Assembly (NCBI RefSeq): GCF_030269605.1
Contig: NZ_BSTQ01000001.1
Span: 248,001 to 312,000 of the forward strand
Direction of reading: 5' to 3'
Length of the DNA: 64,000 nucleotides
Source: Lentzea sp. NBRC 105346
Lineage (GTDB): Bacteria > Actinomycetota > Actinomycetes > Mycobacteriales > Pseudonocardiaceae
Position 1 is the stretch's first letter. Every line of letters starts with the position of its first letter. Below, one piece after another: positions 46,801-55,061 of this stretch. Both the position numbers and the translations under genes were made by a program. The notes below the pieces were generated by a model that did not search any database, had not been told where the DNA came from, and saw nothing but the letters and a program-made list of their open reading frames with translations.

Positions 46801-47307
46801 CTACCAGGGTCGCTCGGTGAGGTCGGTGTCGTCGTTTCCGGCCGCCTGCTTGGGCTGGGCAGCCGCAGCACGCCGGGCGGCCATGGACATGACGGGAGCG
46901 GGTTCCGGCTCCGGCTCGAGCTCGGGCTCTCCGCGCCAGACCGGTCCGTCGTCGGCTTCGTCATCGAGGTCGTAGGGGATGTCGCCCAGGATGACTTCCA
47001 TGGTCTCGACGGCGTCCGGAGCGAACTCGCCGAAGGCGGCGACGACGTGCCTGGACACCTCGCGTTGCGCCTTGTGCAGGGTGGACATGACGACGCCGCT
47101 CAGCTTCGCGGGGCCGAGGTCGCACGCGCGGGGCCCGAACGAGATGTTCGCCAGGCCACCGTTGGGGTTCACCGTGAGCGTCACCGCACCGTCCGAACTG
47201 GACAGAGTGGTTGTCGCGGCGGCGAGCTGCTGCTCGAACATCGCGGCCTTGCGGGTCTGCTCGTCCATGCTCGCCCGCATGTCCGCGAGCCACTGCTCCA
47301 TGTCCAT
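46801..47307 (-). CDS. YbaB/EbfC-like protein (168 aa)
   Basis: The start MDMEQWLADM has AGGAG 6 bases upstream (47314-47318); a longer frame upstream has no such site. Residues 1-100 follow the YbaB fold: a long N-terminal helix, a beta-hairpin VTLTVNPNGGLANISF, then helices. YbaB proteins are small DNA-binding dimers, but actinomycete T7SS loci often carry YbaB-like genes that may have another role. The C-terminal third is acidic, with an EPELEPEPEP run. It lies after a hairpin that separates it from the WXG100 pair, and just upstream of the coiled-coil protein. Confidence 0.8.
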   Translation of the reverse strand: MDMEQWLADMRASMDEQTRKAAMFEQQLAAATTTLSSSDGAVTLTVNPNGGLANISFGPRACDLGPAKLSGVVMSTLHKAQREVSRHVVAAFGEFAPDAVETMEVILGDIPYDLDDEADDGPVWRGEPELEPEPEPAPVMSMAARRAAAAQPKQAAGNDDTDLTERPW

Positions 47308-47381
47308 CGGGGACTCCTCGCAATGCTGACACCGAATTGGTCGCTGCACCGTGTTACGCCACGGGAAGCGGGATGGTTCGG

Positions 47382-47407
47382 TCCCCGGGAGACGACACTC
47401 CCGGGGA
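47382..47407 (-). terminator. Hairpin between the WXG100 pair and the YbaB-like gene
   Basis: A perfect 10-bp stem, TCCCCGGGAG (47382-47391) and CTCCCGGGGA (47398-47407), with a 6-base loop and no T run. Its place in the 114-bp gap suggests partial termination or mRNA end protection, keeping the small WXG100 proteins more abundant than the very large downstream products. That role is inference. Confidence 0.55.
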
Positions 47408-47421
47408 ACGGCCACGCGGGC

Positions 47422-47739
47422 TCAGGCCCAGGAACCCGCGTTCTTGCGCTCGGTCTGCTCGTACTCCTCCGCGGTCGCCAGGAGCTCCTTGGCGATGTCG
47501 TCGAGGATGCCCTGGGCCTCCTCCGCGGAGACGTTCCACTTCGCCTGGGCCGCGGTGTAGTTGCCGCTGGCCGCGCCGTCCCACTGGTCGATGGTCGGCT
47601 TGATCTGGTTCTTCAGGTCTTCCAGCAGGGACTCCAGCTGGCCGGCCAGGCTCTTGATCGTCTCGCCGTCCGAGCGCAGCTGCGCGGGGTCGATCTTGAC
47701 GTAGTCGGAGTCGTCGAAGTTCACGGGATTGTTGGCCAT
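47422..47739 (-). CDS. WXG100 family T7SS protein (105 aa)
   Basis: A helical-hairpin protein of standard WXG100 length. W53-D-G55 forms the turn and Y93xxxE97 near the C-terminus (EEYEQTERK) is the T7SS export signal. WXG100 proteins leave the cell as dimers through the ESX channel and often carry partners with them. It lies 40 bases after a second WXG100 gene, so the two probably form an EsxA/EsxB-like heterodimer. A hairpin follows it. Confidence 0.93.
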   Translation of the reverse strand: MANNPVNFDDSDYVKIDPAQLRSDGETIKSLAGQLESLLEDLKNQIKPTIDQWDGAASGNYTAAQAKWNVSAEEAQGILDDIAKELLATAEEYEQTERKNAGSWA

Positions 47740-47779
47740 GTCGTTTCCTCAGTCGTCAGGTGTCGTGGAAAGGGAGTGC

Positions 47780-48088
47780 TCAGCCGAGGCGGGCGGAGAT
47801 CCTGGAGAAGGTCGCCTTGCCCGTCTCCTCCTGCCGTGCGTAGTTGACGGCGGTGCCGGAGATCTGGGCGGCGATCTCCTCCAGCGCCTCGAGCACGTTC
47901 TTGCAGAGGTCGTCGAACCGGGTGTTGACCTTGGCGAAGTCCTCCTTGGCCTGGCCCTTCCAGTAGCCCGCCATGCCGTCGACGATGCTGTTCAGCTGCC
48001 GCTGCAGGTTGTCGGCCTCGACCTTCTTGTCCCGGATCAGCTCGGCGGTCTGCTGCAGGACCGCTACTCCGGTCGCGTACTTAGACAT
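47780..48088 (-). CDS. WXG100 family T7SS protein (102 aa)
   Basis: A two-helix protein with W43-K-G45 at the turn and Y83xxxE87 (NYARQEETG) as export signal. Its start overlaps the end of the EspG-like gene by 8 bases, so translation is coupled. It is likely the partner of the 105-residue WXG100 protein encoded next. Confidence 0.93.
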   Translation of the reverse strand: MSKYATGVAVLQQTAELIRDKKVEADNLQRQLNSIVDGMAGYWKGQAKEDFAKVNTRFDDLCKNVLEALEEIAAQISGTAVNYARQEETGKATFSRISARLG

Positions 48089-48833
48089 TCCTCACGCCTT
48101 CCTTGTGCGCCGCCGAAACGATCTCGTCGATCCGGCTGGTGATGTGGGTGTTGCCCGCCGGCGTGACCTTGAGCCAGCCGTCGTCGGAGACCACGAGGTA
48201 TCGCCCGCTGCGCGTGTCGAACCACGTGATCACCTCCGGCGAACGCACGGCTCCACAGGTGACGCCGAGCTGCCCGCCGGCAGTTCTGTTGTTGATCAGG
48301 TCGCTGAGGACCGCCGCGTCCGATGGCGCCACCCCGGCTCGGGCGAGCACCTCCCGTTCGGCGGCGTGCGGTTCCCGGCCCCAGGGGCGGTCGTCCTCGT
48401 AGTCGTCCTCGTCGCACTGCTCGGCCGCGCGCATCGTCGTGACCCGGACGGACACCGGGTTTCCCTTGCCCGCCTTGGTGTTCTGCAGAACGCCGAGCAC
48501 CTCGGGCACTACCGCGGCCGGGTCGATCGCGGTCAGCTCGACCGCGTCGTGCCTGATCACCGCGAGCACACCCGCGGTGCCGTCGGTCGCGGAAAGCCCG
48601 CGCACCAGGCCCTGCTGGTCGGCGACGACGTCGACGGCCAGGACGTGGTCGCCGAGCAGTCGCAGCAACCCTTCGAGGCGGTCACCGGCGTCGCCGAGCT
48701 CCGACCACAGGTCGTCGGCCCGCAGCGACGTGGCGGTGCCGGGCACGTCGAGCGGGTACGGCATACCGCCGAGACCGAGGTCCGTCCACAGGATCCGGTA
48801 CTGCTCCGGCGTCAGCCGGAACGCGGCGCTCAT
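48081..48833 (-). CDS. EspG-family T7SS chaperone-like protein (250 aa)
   Basis: The ATG at 48831-48833 overlaps the PPE-like stop (ATGA); four codons further upstream are also open but less likely. Features shared with the second EspG-like protein in this window are G[LR]xPYPLDVP near the start, LLxDHVxAVDVV, NRTAGGQxG and VITWFDTxxGRYLVVSxxGWLxVxPA near the end. In mycobacteria EspG binds the tip of its cognate PE-PPE dimer in the cytosol and brings it to the secretion machine. Gene order (PPE-like immediately upstream, overlapping) supports the same role here. Confidence 0.88.
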   Translation of the reverse strand: MSAAFRLTPEQYRILWTDLGLGGMPYPLDVPGTATSLRADDLWSELGDAGDRLEGLLRLLGDHVLAVDVVADQQGLVRGLSATDGTAGVLAVIRHDAVELTAIDPAAVVPEVLGVLQNTKAGKGNPVSVRVTTMRAAEQCDEDDYEDDRPWGREPHAAEREVLARAGVAPSDAAVLSDLINNRTAGGQLGVTCGAVRSPEVITWFDTRSGRYLVVSDDGWLKVTPAGNTHITSRIDEIVSAAHKEGVRNV

Positions 48834-50932
48834 GACTCGTCGCATTCGTCGCGGCCGCCGCGTTTCGGCGGCGCCTCACCGATCACGGGCGGCGGCACGT
48901 CGTCGCCGGGCACGACGAACAGGCCTTCGCTGCCCTGCAGATAGCGGGAACTGCGTTCCTGGTCCTGACCACCCTGCCCCTGGGCGCCGCTCATCGGTCC
49001 CATCGGCGCACCACCCATAGGCGTGCCGCCGGGTCCGTTGCCCGTGGGCATGCCGGGACCACCGGGTGTGGACGACGGCGCCGTCAGGTGGGTTTCCGGC
49101 ACCACGGTCGTCGTGGCGGGGCGCAGGTTCTGCGGCGGAGGCTGGCCGCCTTCGGCCATCCGGCTCGGACCACCGAGGTCCGGGCCGCCACCGGATCCGC
49201 TGAAGGCCGGCATGCCTCCTGGCCCGCCGAATCCGGGCATGCCCCGGCCGGGAACACCCCGGCCTGGTCCCCCGGAAGGCACGGCGCCGTCCGCCGGGCC
49301 GCGGTTCTCCGGGCTGAACGGGACCGGGCCGGTGGGCCCGTACAGGGGACGGCCATCCGGTCCGACGGCGTTGGGCGGGTAGAGGGGACGTCCGTCGGGA
49401 CCGTAGAGCGGGCGGCCGTCCGGCCCGTACAGCGGCTGGCCGTTCGGCCCGTAGAGTGGACGTCCGTCCGGTCCGTAGAGCGGCTGGCCGTCGGGGCCGT
49501 ACATCGGCCGACCGTCCGGACCGTAGAGCGGCTGGCCGTTCGGCCCGTAGAGGGGGCGGCCGTCCGGTCCGTAGAGCGGCTGGCCGTCGGGGCCGTACAT
49601 CGGCCGACCGTCCGGACCGGTGAGGTACGGGTCCATTCCGTTGGGCCCGTAGCCGGAGGTGGTGCGACCGTCGGGGGACTGCCCCATGGGGTATGGCCGG
49701 TAACCATTGGGGCCCATGGGGTTCGGCCCGTAGCCGTTCGGGCCCGCGCCGAACGACGTCTGCCCGTTCGGGCCGGTGCGGCACGGGCTCGTGCGGTGCG
49801 GCGCCTGGCCGGGGCTGCGCGGACCGGCGTTCGCCCGGCCGTCGGACGGCGGCATCCCGCCGGGCATCCTCGGTGTCGGCATGGCCGGGGTACCCGGCAT
49901 CTCGCCGGACCGGGGCTGGCTCCGGCTCACGGTCTCCTCGGTGCGCGGCTGCACGCCGGTACCGGACGTCGTCGTGTCGTCGGAAGGAGTCCGCGCGGTG
50001 CTCGTCGTGGTTCCGTCGTAGCTCCTCGGCGCGGGCGTCTCCTCCTTGCGTGGCTGCGGGGACGGCTCGCGCTCACCGTCCGACCTCGGCACGGTGTCCG
50101 CGGGTGGGTCCATCGCGGTCTTGGTGGTGCGGGACTCGTGCCGGTCGGTCTCCCCGGACTCCGCTTCGCGGCGGCTCGTCTCCTCGGACTTGCGCGGCTC
50201 CTCGTCCTGGTCCCGCGGAGCCTGCCTGGGAGTGGTCTCGTCGTCGCCCGATCCGGGATACCGTTCGGTCTCGCCACGCGTCCTGGGAACGTCCTCAGTG
50301 GACGAATCGGGGTTGCCGTAGGTCGCGGTCGACCTGGTCGTCGCGCCGGTACCACCGGTGACCGGGTTGTCGGGCACGGTGAAGCTCGGAGTGACCTCGT
50401 CGATCGCCTTCGAGGCGCGCTCCATGTTCTCCATGACGTCGACGGCCTGCAGACGCGCCTGCTCGGCCTTCTGCTGAGCGGCGTACATGTCCTGTGTCGT
50501 CTCGACGGAGGCCGTGACAGGGTCGTTGGAGTAGGCCTGAACCGCGGCGTTGTAGTCGAACACGACGGGCTCGGGCATGATGTCGCGGGTCATCGACATC
50601 ACCCGGCCCTGCTCGTCGATCTGCTCGGCGAACGTCGCGACGGACGCCGCGGTCGCCGTCATCCACTCGGTGAGGGTGCGAATGCCCTGACGCGCGGCCT
50701 CCGCCGCCGGCCCGGACCAGCCGCTCTCGCTCGCGGTGAGGCCGTTGACGATGGTCTGCGCGACGTCCTTGAGGTTGACGCCCCACTGCTTCCACTCCGC
50801 GCTGATCTCACCGTTCACACCGGGGTCGTTGTTCACGTGCACGGAGTCGTACAGCGCCCGGTGCGAGTACCCCGTCCAGTCGTACTCCCCCTGAAGCACC
50901 CGACTGGTGACGCCAGTGCCTTGCTCGGCCAT
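48830..50932 (-). CDS. PPE-like T7SS substrate with collagen-like repeats (700 aa)
   Basis: Residues 1-190 are helical, with a WxG turn in SGWSGPAAEAAR and a conserved block IDEQGRVMSM..IMPEPV shared with the 326-residue paralogue in this window. Residues about 200-400 are polar, charged and disordered. A Gly/Pro/Tyr repeat array follows (49339-49618), then a Pro/Gly-rich region. The C-terminal tail VVPGDDVPPPVIGEA matches the paralogue's AAPGGELAPPVIGDE. It has no PPE motif in the mycobacterial sense; the call rests on the WxG helical domain, the PE-like gene 24 bases upstream and the overlapping EspG-like gene. A surface-exposed or secreted structural protein is likely. Confidence 0.82.
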   Translation of the reverse strand: MAEQGTGVTSRVLQGEYDWTGYSHRALYDSVHVNNDPGVNGEISAEWKQWGVNLKDVAQTIVNGLTASESGWSGPAAEAARQGIRTLTEWMTATAASVATFAEQIDEQGRVMSMTRDIMPEPVVFDYNAAVQAYSNDPVTASVETTQDMYAAQQKAEQARLQAVDVMENMERASKAIDEVTPSFTVPDNPVTGGTGATTRSTATYGNPDSSTEDVPRTRGETERYPGSGDDETTPRQAPRDQDEEPRKSEETSRREAESGETDRHESRTTKTAMDPPADTVPRSDGEREPSPQPRKEETPAPRSYDGTTTSTARTPSDDTTTSGTGVQPRTEETVSRSQPRSGEMPGTPAMPTPRMPGGMPPSDGRANAGPRSPGQAPHRTSPCRTGPNGQTSFGAGPNGYGPNPMGPNGYRPYPMGQSPDGRTTSGYGPNGMDPYLTGPDGRPMYGPDGQPLYGPDGRPLYGPNGQPLYGPDGRPMYGPDGQPLYGPDGRPLYGPNGQPLYGPDGRPLYGPDGRPLYPPNAVGPDGRPLYGPTGPVPFSPENRGPADGAVPSGGPGRGVPGRGMPGFGGPGGMPAFSGSGGGPDLGGPSRMAEGGQPPPQNLRPATTTVVPETHLTAPSSTPGGPGMPTGNGPGGTPMGGAPMGPMSGAQGQGGQDQERSSRYLQGSEGLFVVPGDDVPPPVIGEAPPKRGGRDECDES
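49339..49618 (-). repeat. 24-bp tandem repeat encoding GPDGRPLY units
   Basis: About eleven 8-residue units, GP[DN]G[RQ]P[LM]Y, ten of them contiguous. A four-unit block (RPMY, QPLY, RPLY, then GPNGQPLY) occurs twice in a row, so there is a 96-bp higher-order repeat. The residues suggest an extended, tyrosine-decorated collagen- or elastin-like fibre. Confidence 0.9.
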
Positions 50933-50956
50933 GTCCTTACCTCTCGACGAATCCGG

Positions 50957-51517
50957 TCAGTAGACGCGGCGGAACGACTCGCCACGCCGCCGGTCGGTGC
51001 TCTGGGTCGCACGCATCGCGTCGGACACGGTGTCGCGCGTCTGCTGGAGTACGCCACGGAACGCGGTGATCACCGTGTGGTAGGAGTCCTGGTCGCCCTT
51101 GGCGCGCTTGAGAAACTTGTTGGACATCGCCGTCGCGACGTCGTTGCTGCCGAACCGCGGGGGCCTGCTGCCCATGAGATCGATCTTGCCGAGCCAGGCG
51201 TCGACCTCGTCGAGCTGGGCGTCGAGCAGCTTGAGCAGGTCGTCGCCGACCGCCTTGTCCAGTACGACGTTCCCGGACTCGACGGACTCGCGCAGTGGCG
51301 TGGCGGGGGTCCGGCCGGTCTCCGGTTCGACGTGCCGGACCGGCGTGGAGTTGTAGTGCCGTTCGGTGGCGGTCTCCCTGGTCTGGGGTTCCTGTACTTC
51401 CGCCTCGCGTTCGACGTCGTTGTAGCGCGTGCTGCTCTCTTCCTCGCGCGTGTACTCGGGCGTGCTGACGGTGTGGCCGTCCGGTGTGGCCGCCTCGTGC
51501 TGGTTTTCTTCGGGCAC
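50957..51517 (-). CDS. PE-like T7SS partner protein (186 aa)
   Basis: A GTG start at 51515-51517 preceded by GGACGGAG. Residues 1-75 are polar and probably disordered (a 17-residue run reads STPEYTREEESSTRYND). Residues 80-186 form the helical part shared with the 113-residue protein further upstream: LLKLLDAQLDEVDAWLGKI, then a region ending in FRGVLQQTRDTVSDAMRAT. The short helical protein directly upstream of a PPE-like gene plays the PE role in the heterodimer. It is the first gene of the downstream block, after the kinase terminator. Confidence 0.72.
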   Translation of the reverse strand: MPEENQHEAATPDGHTVSTPEYTREEESSTRYNDVEREAEVQEPQTRETATERHYNSTPVRHVEPETGRTPATPLRESVESGNVVLDKAVGDDLLKLLDAQLDEVDAWLGKIDLMGSRPPRFGSNDVATAMSNKFLKRAKGDQDSYHTVITAFRGVLQQTRDTVSDAMRATQSTDRRRGESFRRVY

Positions 51518-51568
51518 AGCTCCGTCCTCGCTTTCGAGTACTGCGTGGTTGCGTTGGCTCTCATGGCA

Positions 51569-51591
51569 GAAAACGTCGCCGTGGCGACGTT
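51569..51591 (-). terminator. Intrinsic terminator after the kinase gene
   Basis: On the minus strand a 9-bp perfect stem (51583-51591 with 51572-51580, 2-base loop) is followed by TTTTCTG. It falls in the 93-bp gap between the kinase stop and the next PE-like start and would divide the locus into two transcripts. Confidence 0.65.
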
Positions 51592-51610
51592 GGGTCGGAC
51601 CACGGTCGAA

Positions 51611-53053
51611 TTAGGACACGAGCGACGCCGTGAGCGGCGTGCGATCCGTCTTCCAGGCGACGCAAAGGATTTCCTGGTGTCCTGGCGACATCGGGTCGTT
51701 CCATGCCGCCCATTCCCGGTCGGTGGGCACCAGCACGGCGACGCCGAAACTCTCCCGCTCGGCCGCCTTCGCGGCGGGGAACTGGTCGGCGCAGTACTTC
51801 GTCCCGAAGTCCGAGAGCCACTGCGTGCCGGGGTAGTCGATCGACTTCGGTTTGTCGAACAACGGAGTCGCGGCGGCGTAGAGCTGGATGTCGTGCGGTG
51901 CGTCGCAGGGCGAGCTCGTCGCGACCTGCCTGCCCTTGGTCAGGAAACCCTGTGCGCAGGCCGTTCCGCTGAGGTTCAGCCCCGGCACGTCACCGTCGCG
52001 GCCGAACGTCGAGGTCTGGTTCGCGGGGATCGGTTCACCCGGCGACTCCGGCGGGGAGGCGACACCGCCGGAGTCGGGTTCGGTGGGCGATGCCGCCTGA
52101 CCCAGGCCGAAAGCGTTGCGGGGCAAGAGCTGGTACCCCACGACGCCGCTGACCGCGAGCACGGCGACACCTGCGACGACCGCGGCGACACGGGCGAGTG
52201 CCGGGGTCCTGCGTGGTGGACGGGAGACGCTGACCGGGCCCGTGCCGTGGACGATCGCGGTCAGCATCTCCCTGGCCCGTGCCGCCGTCAGCCGCTGACT
52301 CGGATCGTCGGCGAGCAGACCCAGAATCACCTCGGCCATGGCGGCGCTCGCCCTGGTCGGCACGGGAGGTTCGTTCATGATCGCGTGCAGCGTCGCCGCG
52401 GTGGTCGGGCGTTCGAACGGGGCGACGCCCTCGACCGCGTACGCGATGCTGGCGCCCAGCGCCCACAAATCGGATGCGGGGGAGGCCTCCCAGCCGCTCA
52501 GCCGCTCCGGGGACATGTAGGCGGGTGAACCGATCAGGCCGCCGTTAGAGGTGAGCCGGGGGTCGTCCATCGTCTGCGCGATGCCGAAGTCCGTGAGCTT
52601 CACCATGCCGTCCGGGCGCACCATGATGTTGCTGGGCTTGACGTCTCGGTGCACCACGCCGGCCGCGTGCGCGCATTCGAGCGCGCCCAGTGCCTGCAAC
52701 GCGATGTTCGCGACCGCCACGCTGTCGAGCGGGCCGTGCCTGGCGACGAGCGCCCCGAGGTTCGCCGCGTCGACCAGCTCCATCGCGAGGTAGGTGCGGC
52801 CGTGCTCGACGATCACATCGTGCACGGTGACCACCGCGGAGTCGTTGAGCTTGCCCGCGGTCCGTGCCTCGCGCAGCATCCGCTCCTGCATGACCGCGCG
52901 CTCGTCAGCCCGCAGGCCCTCGGGCGGGAGCAGCTCCTTGATCGCGAGCGCGCGGCCAAGCACCTGGTCGTGCGCGCGCCAGACCACGCCCATGGCGCCA
53001 CGCCCCAGTTCGACGACCAGGGTGTAGCGACCGGCGATGACGCGTTGTTCCAC
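51611..53053 (-). CDS. PknB-like transmembrane Ser/Thr protein kinase (480 aa)
   Basis: A Hanks-type kinase with GTG start. Gly-rich loop GRGAMG (18-23), ATP lysine K39 in AIKE, catalytic HRDVKPSN (135-142), DFG (155-157) and SPE (182-184) are all intact, so it should be active. A Pro/Arg-rich juxtamembrane stretch leads to one membrane helix at about 287-309. The outside domain (about 350-480) has four cysteines (CAQGF, SPCDAPH, YCADQF, ILCVAW) and resembles septum-formation-type domains rather than PASTA repeats. It lies 30 bases after an EspG-like gene in the same transcript, so it may phosphorylate T7SS substrates or the regulators nearby. That link is inferred from position. Confidence 0.93.
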   Translation of the reverse strand: MEQRVIAGRYTLVVELGRGAMGVVWRAHDQVLGRALAIKELLPPEGLRADERAVMQERMLREARTAGKLNDSAVVTVHDVIVEHGRTYLAMELVDAANLGALVARHGPLDSVAVANIALQALGALECAHAAGVVHRDVKPSNIMVRPDGMVKLTDFGIAQTMDDPRLTSNGGLIGSPAYMSPERLSGWEASPASDLWALGASIAYAVEGVAPFERPTTAATLHAIMNEPPVPTRASAAMAEVILGLLADDPSQRLTAARAREMLTAIVHGTGPVSVSRPPRRTPALARVAAVVAGVAVLAVSGVVGYQLLPRNAFGLGQAASPTEPDSGGVASPPESPGEPIPANQTSTFGRDGDVPGLNLSGTACAQGFLTKGRQVATSSPCDAPHDIQLYAAATPLFDKPKSIDYPGTQWLSDFGTKYCADQFPAAKAAERESFGVAVLVPTDREWAAWNDPMSPGHQEILCVAWKTDRTPLTASLVS

Positions 53054-53083
53054 GGCTCTTTCCTCTCCTGCGCCTGCGGCGGG

Positions 53084-53740
53084 TCACGCCGCCGCGAGGA
53101 TCTCCTCGATCCGGCTTGCGATGCGGGAACTGTCGGCGGGAGCGACGCTCAGCCAGCCGCCGGCGGACACCACGAGGTAGCGCCCAAGAGTGGTGTCGAA
53201 CCACGTGATCACCGTCTTCGCCCGGACGCCTCGGTGCGTCGCGCCGAACTGGCCGCCCGCCGTGCGGCCGGTGGCCAGCTCGCTGAGCAGCACCGCGTCG
53301 TCACGGGACAGGCCCGCCTCGAGCAACGCCTGGCGCACGTCGTGGCCCCGGCTCCGGCCTGCGCCGCGCACCACGTCGAGCGGTGCCGACAGGGCCCGGC
53401 CCGATCCGGCGCGCACCGGCGGCAGCACGGACAGCAGCGACGTCGTCAGCGCGGTCGGCCGGATCGGTTGCAGGAGCACCTCGTCATCCCTGACCACTGC
53501 CAGTCCGGCGTGGCGGCCGTCGGTTACCGCGACCGCGCGCAGCGGCCCGTTGAGGTCGCCGACCACGTCGACAGCGGAGACGTGGTCGGCGAGCAGCCGG
53601 AGTAGCCCGGCGGTGTCCGCGTCCGGCGGTGTCCGCCGCCCGGTGTGCGGCACATCGAGGGGGTAGGGCTTGCGGCCGAGGCCGAGCGCCGCCCAGTGTG
53701 CGTCGAACTGCCCGGTGGACAGCGAGATCGTGGCGGTCAC
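53084..53740 (-). CDS. EspG-family T7SS chaperone-like protein (218 aa)
   Basis: A GTG start at 53738-53740 overlaps the stop of the PPE-like gene (GTGA). It is a shorter paralogue of the 250-residue EspG-like protein: LGRKPYPLDVP, LLADHVSAVDVVGD, GRTAGGQFGAT and VITWFDTTLGRYLVVSAGGW are shared. It probably serves the adjacent PE-like/PPE-like pair. The kinase gene follows. Confidence 0.86.
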   Translation of the reverse strand: MTATISLSTGQFDAHWAALGLGRKPYPLDVPHTGRRTPPDADTAGLLRLLADHVSAVDVVGDLNGPLRAVAVTDGRHAGLAVVRDDEVLLQPIRPTALTTSLLSVLPPVRAGSGRALSAPLDVVRGAGRSRGHDVRQALLEAGLSRDDAVLLSELATGRTAGGQFGATHRGVRAKTVITWFDTTLGRYLVVSAGGWLSVAPADSSRIASRIEEILAAA

Positions 53741-54717
53741 GACGCCTCCTGCTCGTCACCGATCACCGGGGGCGCGAGCTCGCCGCCAGGGGCGGCGAAG
53801 AAGTCCTCGGCGAGAACGAACCGCGCCTGGCGGCGGGCCTCGGGCGGCTGGTGTCCGCCTGTCACGGGAGTCGCGGGAGTCATCGGCATCATCGGCATCG
53901 CGGGCTCGGCCACGAACGGCGGTACTCCGCCACCGTGGGACGGTCCGGAAGTCGTGCGCGGGACCGGTCCCTGCTGCTCGACCGCCGCGCTGACCACCCG
54001 TTCGCCGCTCGGGTTCGCCGGCGGGAGACCGAGGTCGCCGCTCATGGCGGCGAACGCCTTGACCGGCACCGGAGCGGGCCCCGCTGGTACCGGATGCGGC
54101 CCAGGCCGGGTCAGCCGCGGCCGCGAGGTTCGGTCGCCCGTCACCACCAGCGCCACCGGCTCCTGTTCCCGACCGGTCAACGGGTTGCGCGGCAGGGAGA
54201 ACTCGGGTCGCACCCGGTCGAGCGCACGGGACTTCTCCTCCATCTCCCGCATCACCGCGACCGCCTGTTCGTGGCAGGACAACGACTGGTCGCGCACGAG
54301 CCGAATGTCCTCAGTGGACTCGGTGAGCTCCTGGATCGCACCGCTGGAGAACGGCTTGGTCATCTCCGCGTAGCTGAAGTCGACCGGCTCCGGCATCGCC
54401 GCACGAGCCTCGGCCATGATCCGGCCCTGCTCGTCGACCTGGTGTGCCACCACGGTCACGGTCTCGGCGAGCTCGGTCGTCCACTCCGAGAGCTCCCGCA
54501 TCGCGAGTCGCGCCACGTCGGCGACTCGGCCCTCCCAGCCCGACTCGGCGGCGGTCACGGCCTCGCGGATCAGCCGCGCGGCCTCGACCAGCTCGCCGGA
54601 CAGCACCGTCCACTCGGCACTGATCTGGCCGACCTCGCCGGGATCATTGCGCTCGTGCACTGCCCGGTAGAGGTCGTGGTGCGACACGGCCGCCCAGTCG
54701 TAGCTCACGTCGCGCAT
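53737..54717 (-). CDS. PPE-like T7SS substrate (326 aa)
   Basis: The ATG at 54715-54717 lies directly after the stop of the PE-like gene; a longer upstream frame only shadows that gene. The N-terminal helical domain has WxG in SGWEGRVADVAR, then VDEQGRIMAEARAAMPEPV, as in the 700-residue paralogue. The C-terminal half is Pro/Met-rich without tandem repeats and ends in APPVIGDEQEAS. The shared first domain and last motif, with a different middle, suggest that the two ends do the conserved work. Confidence 0.82.
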   Translation of the reverse strand: MRDVSYDWAAVSHHDLYRAVHERNDPGEVGQISAEWTVLSGELVEAARLIREAVTAAESGWEGRVADVARLAMRELSEWTTELAETVTVVAHQVDEQGRIMAEARAAMPEPVDFSYAEMTKPFSSGAIQELTESTEDIRLVRDQSLSCHEQAVAVMREMEEKSRALDRVRPEFSLPRNPLTGREQEPVALVVTGDRTSRPRLTRPGPHPVPAGPAPVPVKAFAAMSGDLGLPPANPSGERVVSAAVEQQGPVPRTTSGPSHGGGVPPFVAEPAMPMMPMTPATPVTGGHQPPEARRQARFVLAEDFFAAPGGELAPPVIGDEQEAS

Positions 54718-54719
54718 CG

Positions 54720-55061
54720 TCAGCGCCCTTCCGCGTGGATCCGGGCGAACGCGTGAGCACTGCGCGCGTCGGCCTCGCGGAAGTTGCGCATCGCGGTCGT
54801 GATCGCGTCGCACGTCTGCGTCAGCACCTCGCGGTAGGCGGAGATCACCGCGGGCAGCGACTGCTCGTCCTCGGAGCCCGCGAAGCGCTGGAACCTCGCC
54901 GACGCCGCGTCGGCGACCGGGTGGGCGCCGAGGGGCAGTGGCCGGGCCAGCCGGTTTACCTTGCGCAGCCACGTGTCCGCGTCGTCCACACGGTCCTGCA
55001 GTGCCTTGATCAGTGCGCGCCCGGACTCCGGGCACAACGAGATCTGGTCCTTCGTGGTCAT
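54720..55061 (-). CDS. PE-like T7SS partner protein (113 aa)
   Basis: The ATG at 55059-55061 has GGAGG 7 bases upstream (55069-55073). The protein is helical throughout: LIKALQDRVDDADTWLRKV and YREVLTQTCDAITTAMRN match the helical part of the 186-residue protein, but the polar N-terminal extension is absent. It is the first gene of the upstream block and pairs with the next PPE-like protein. The 298 bases upstream, to the LuxR start, hold no gene and should contain the divergent promoters. Confidence 0.78.
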   Translation of the reverse strand: MTTKDQISLCPESGRALIKALQDRVDDADTWLRKVNRLARPLPLGAHPVADAASARFQRFAGSEDEQSLPAVISAYREVLTQTCDAITTAMRNFREADARSAHAFARIHAEGR

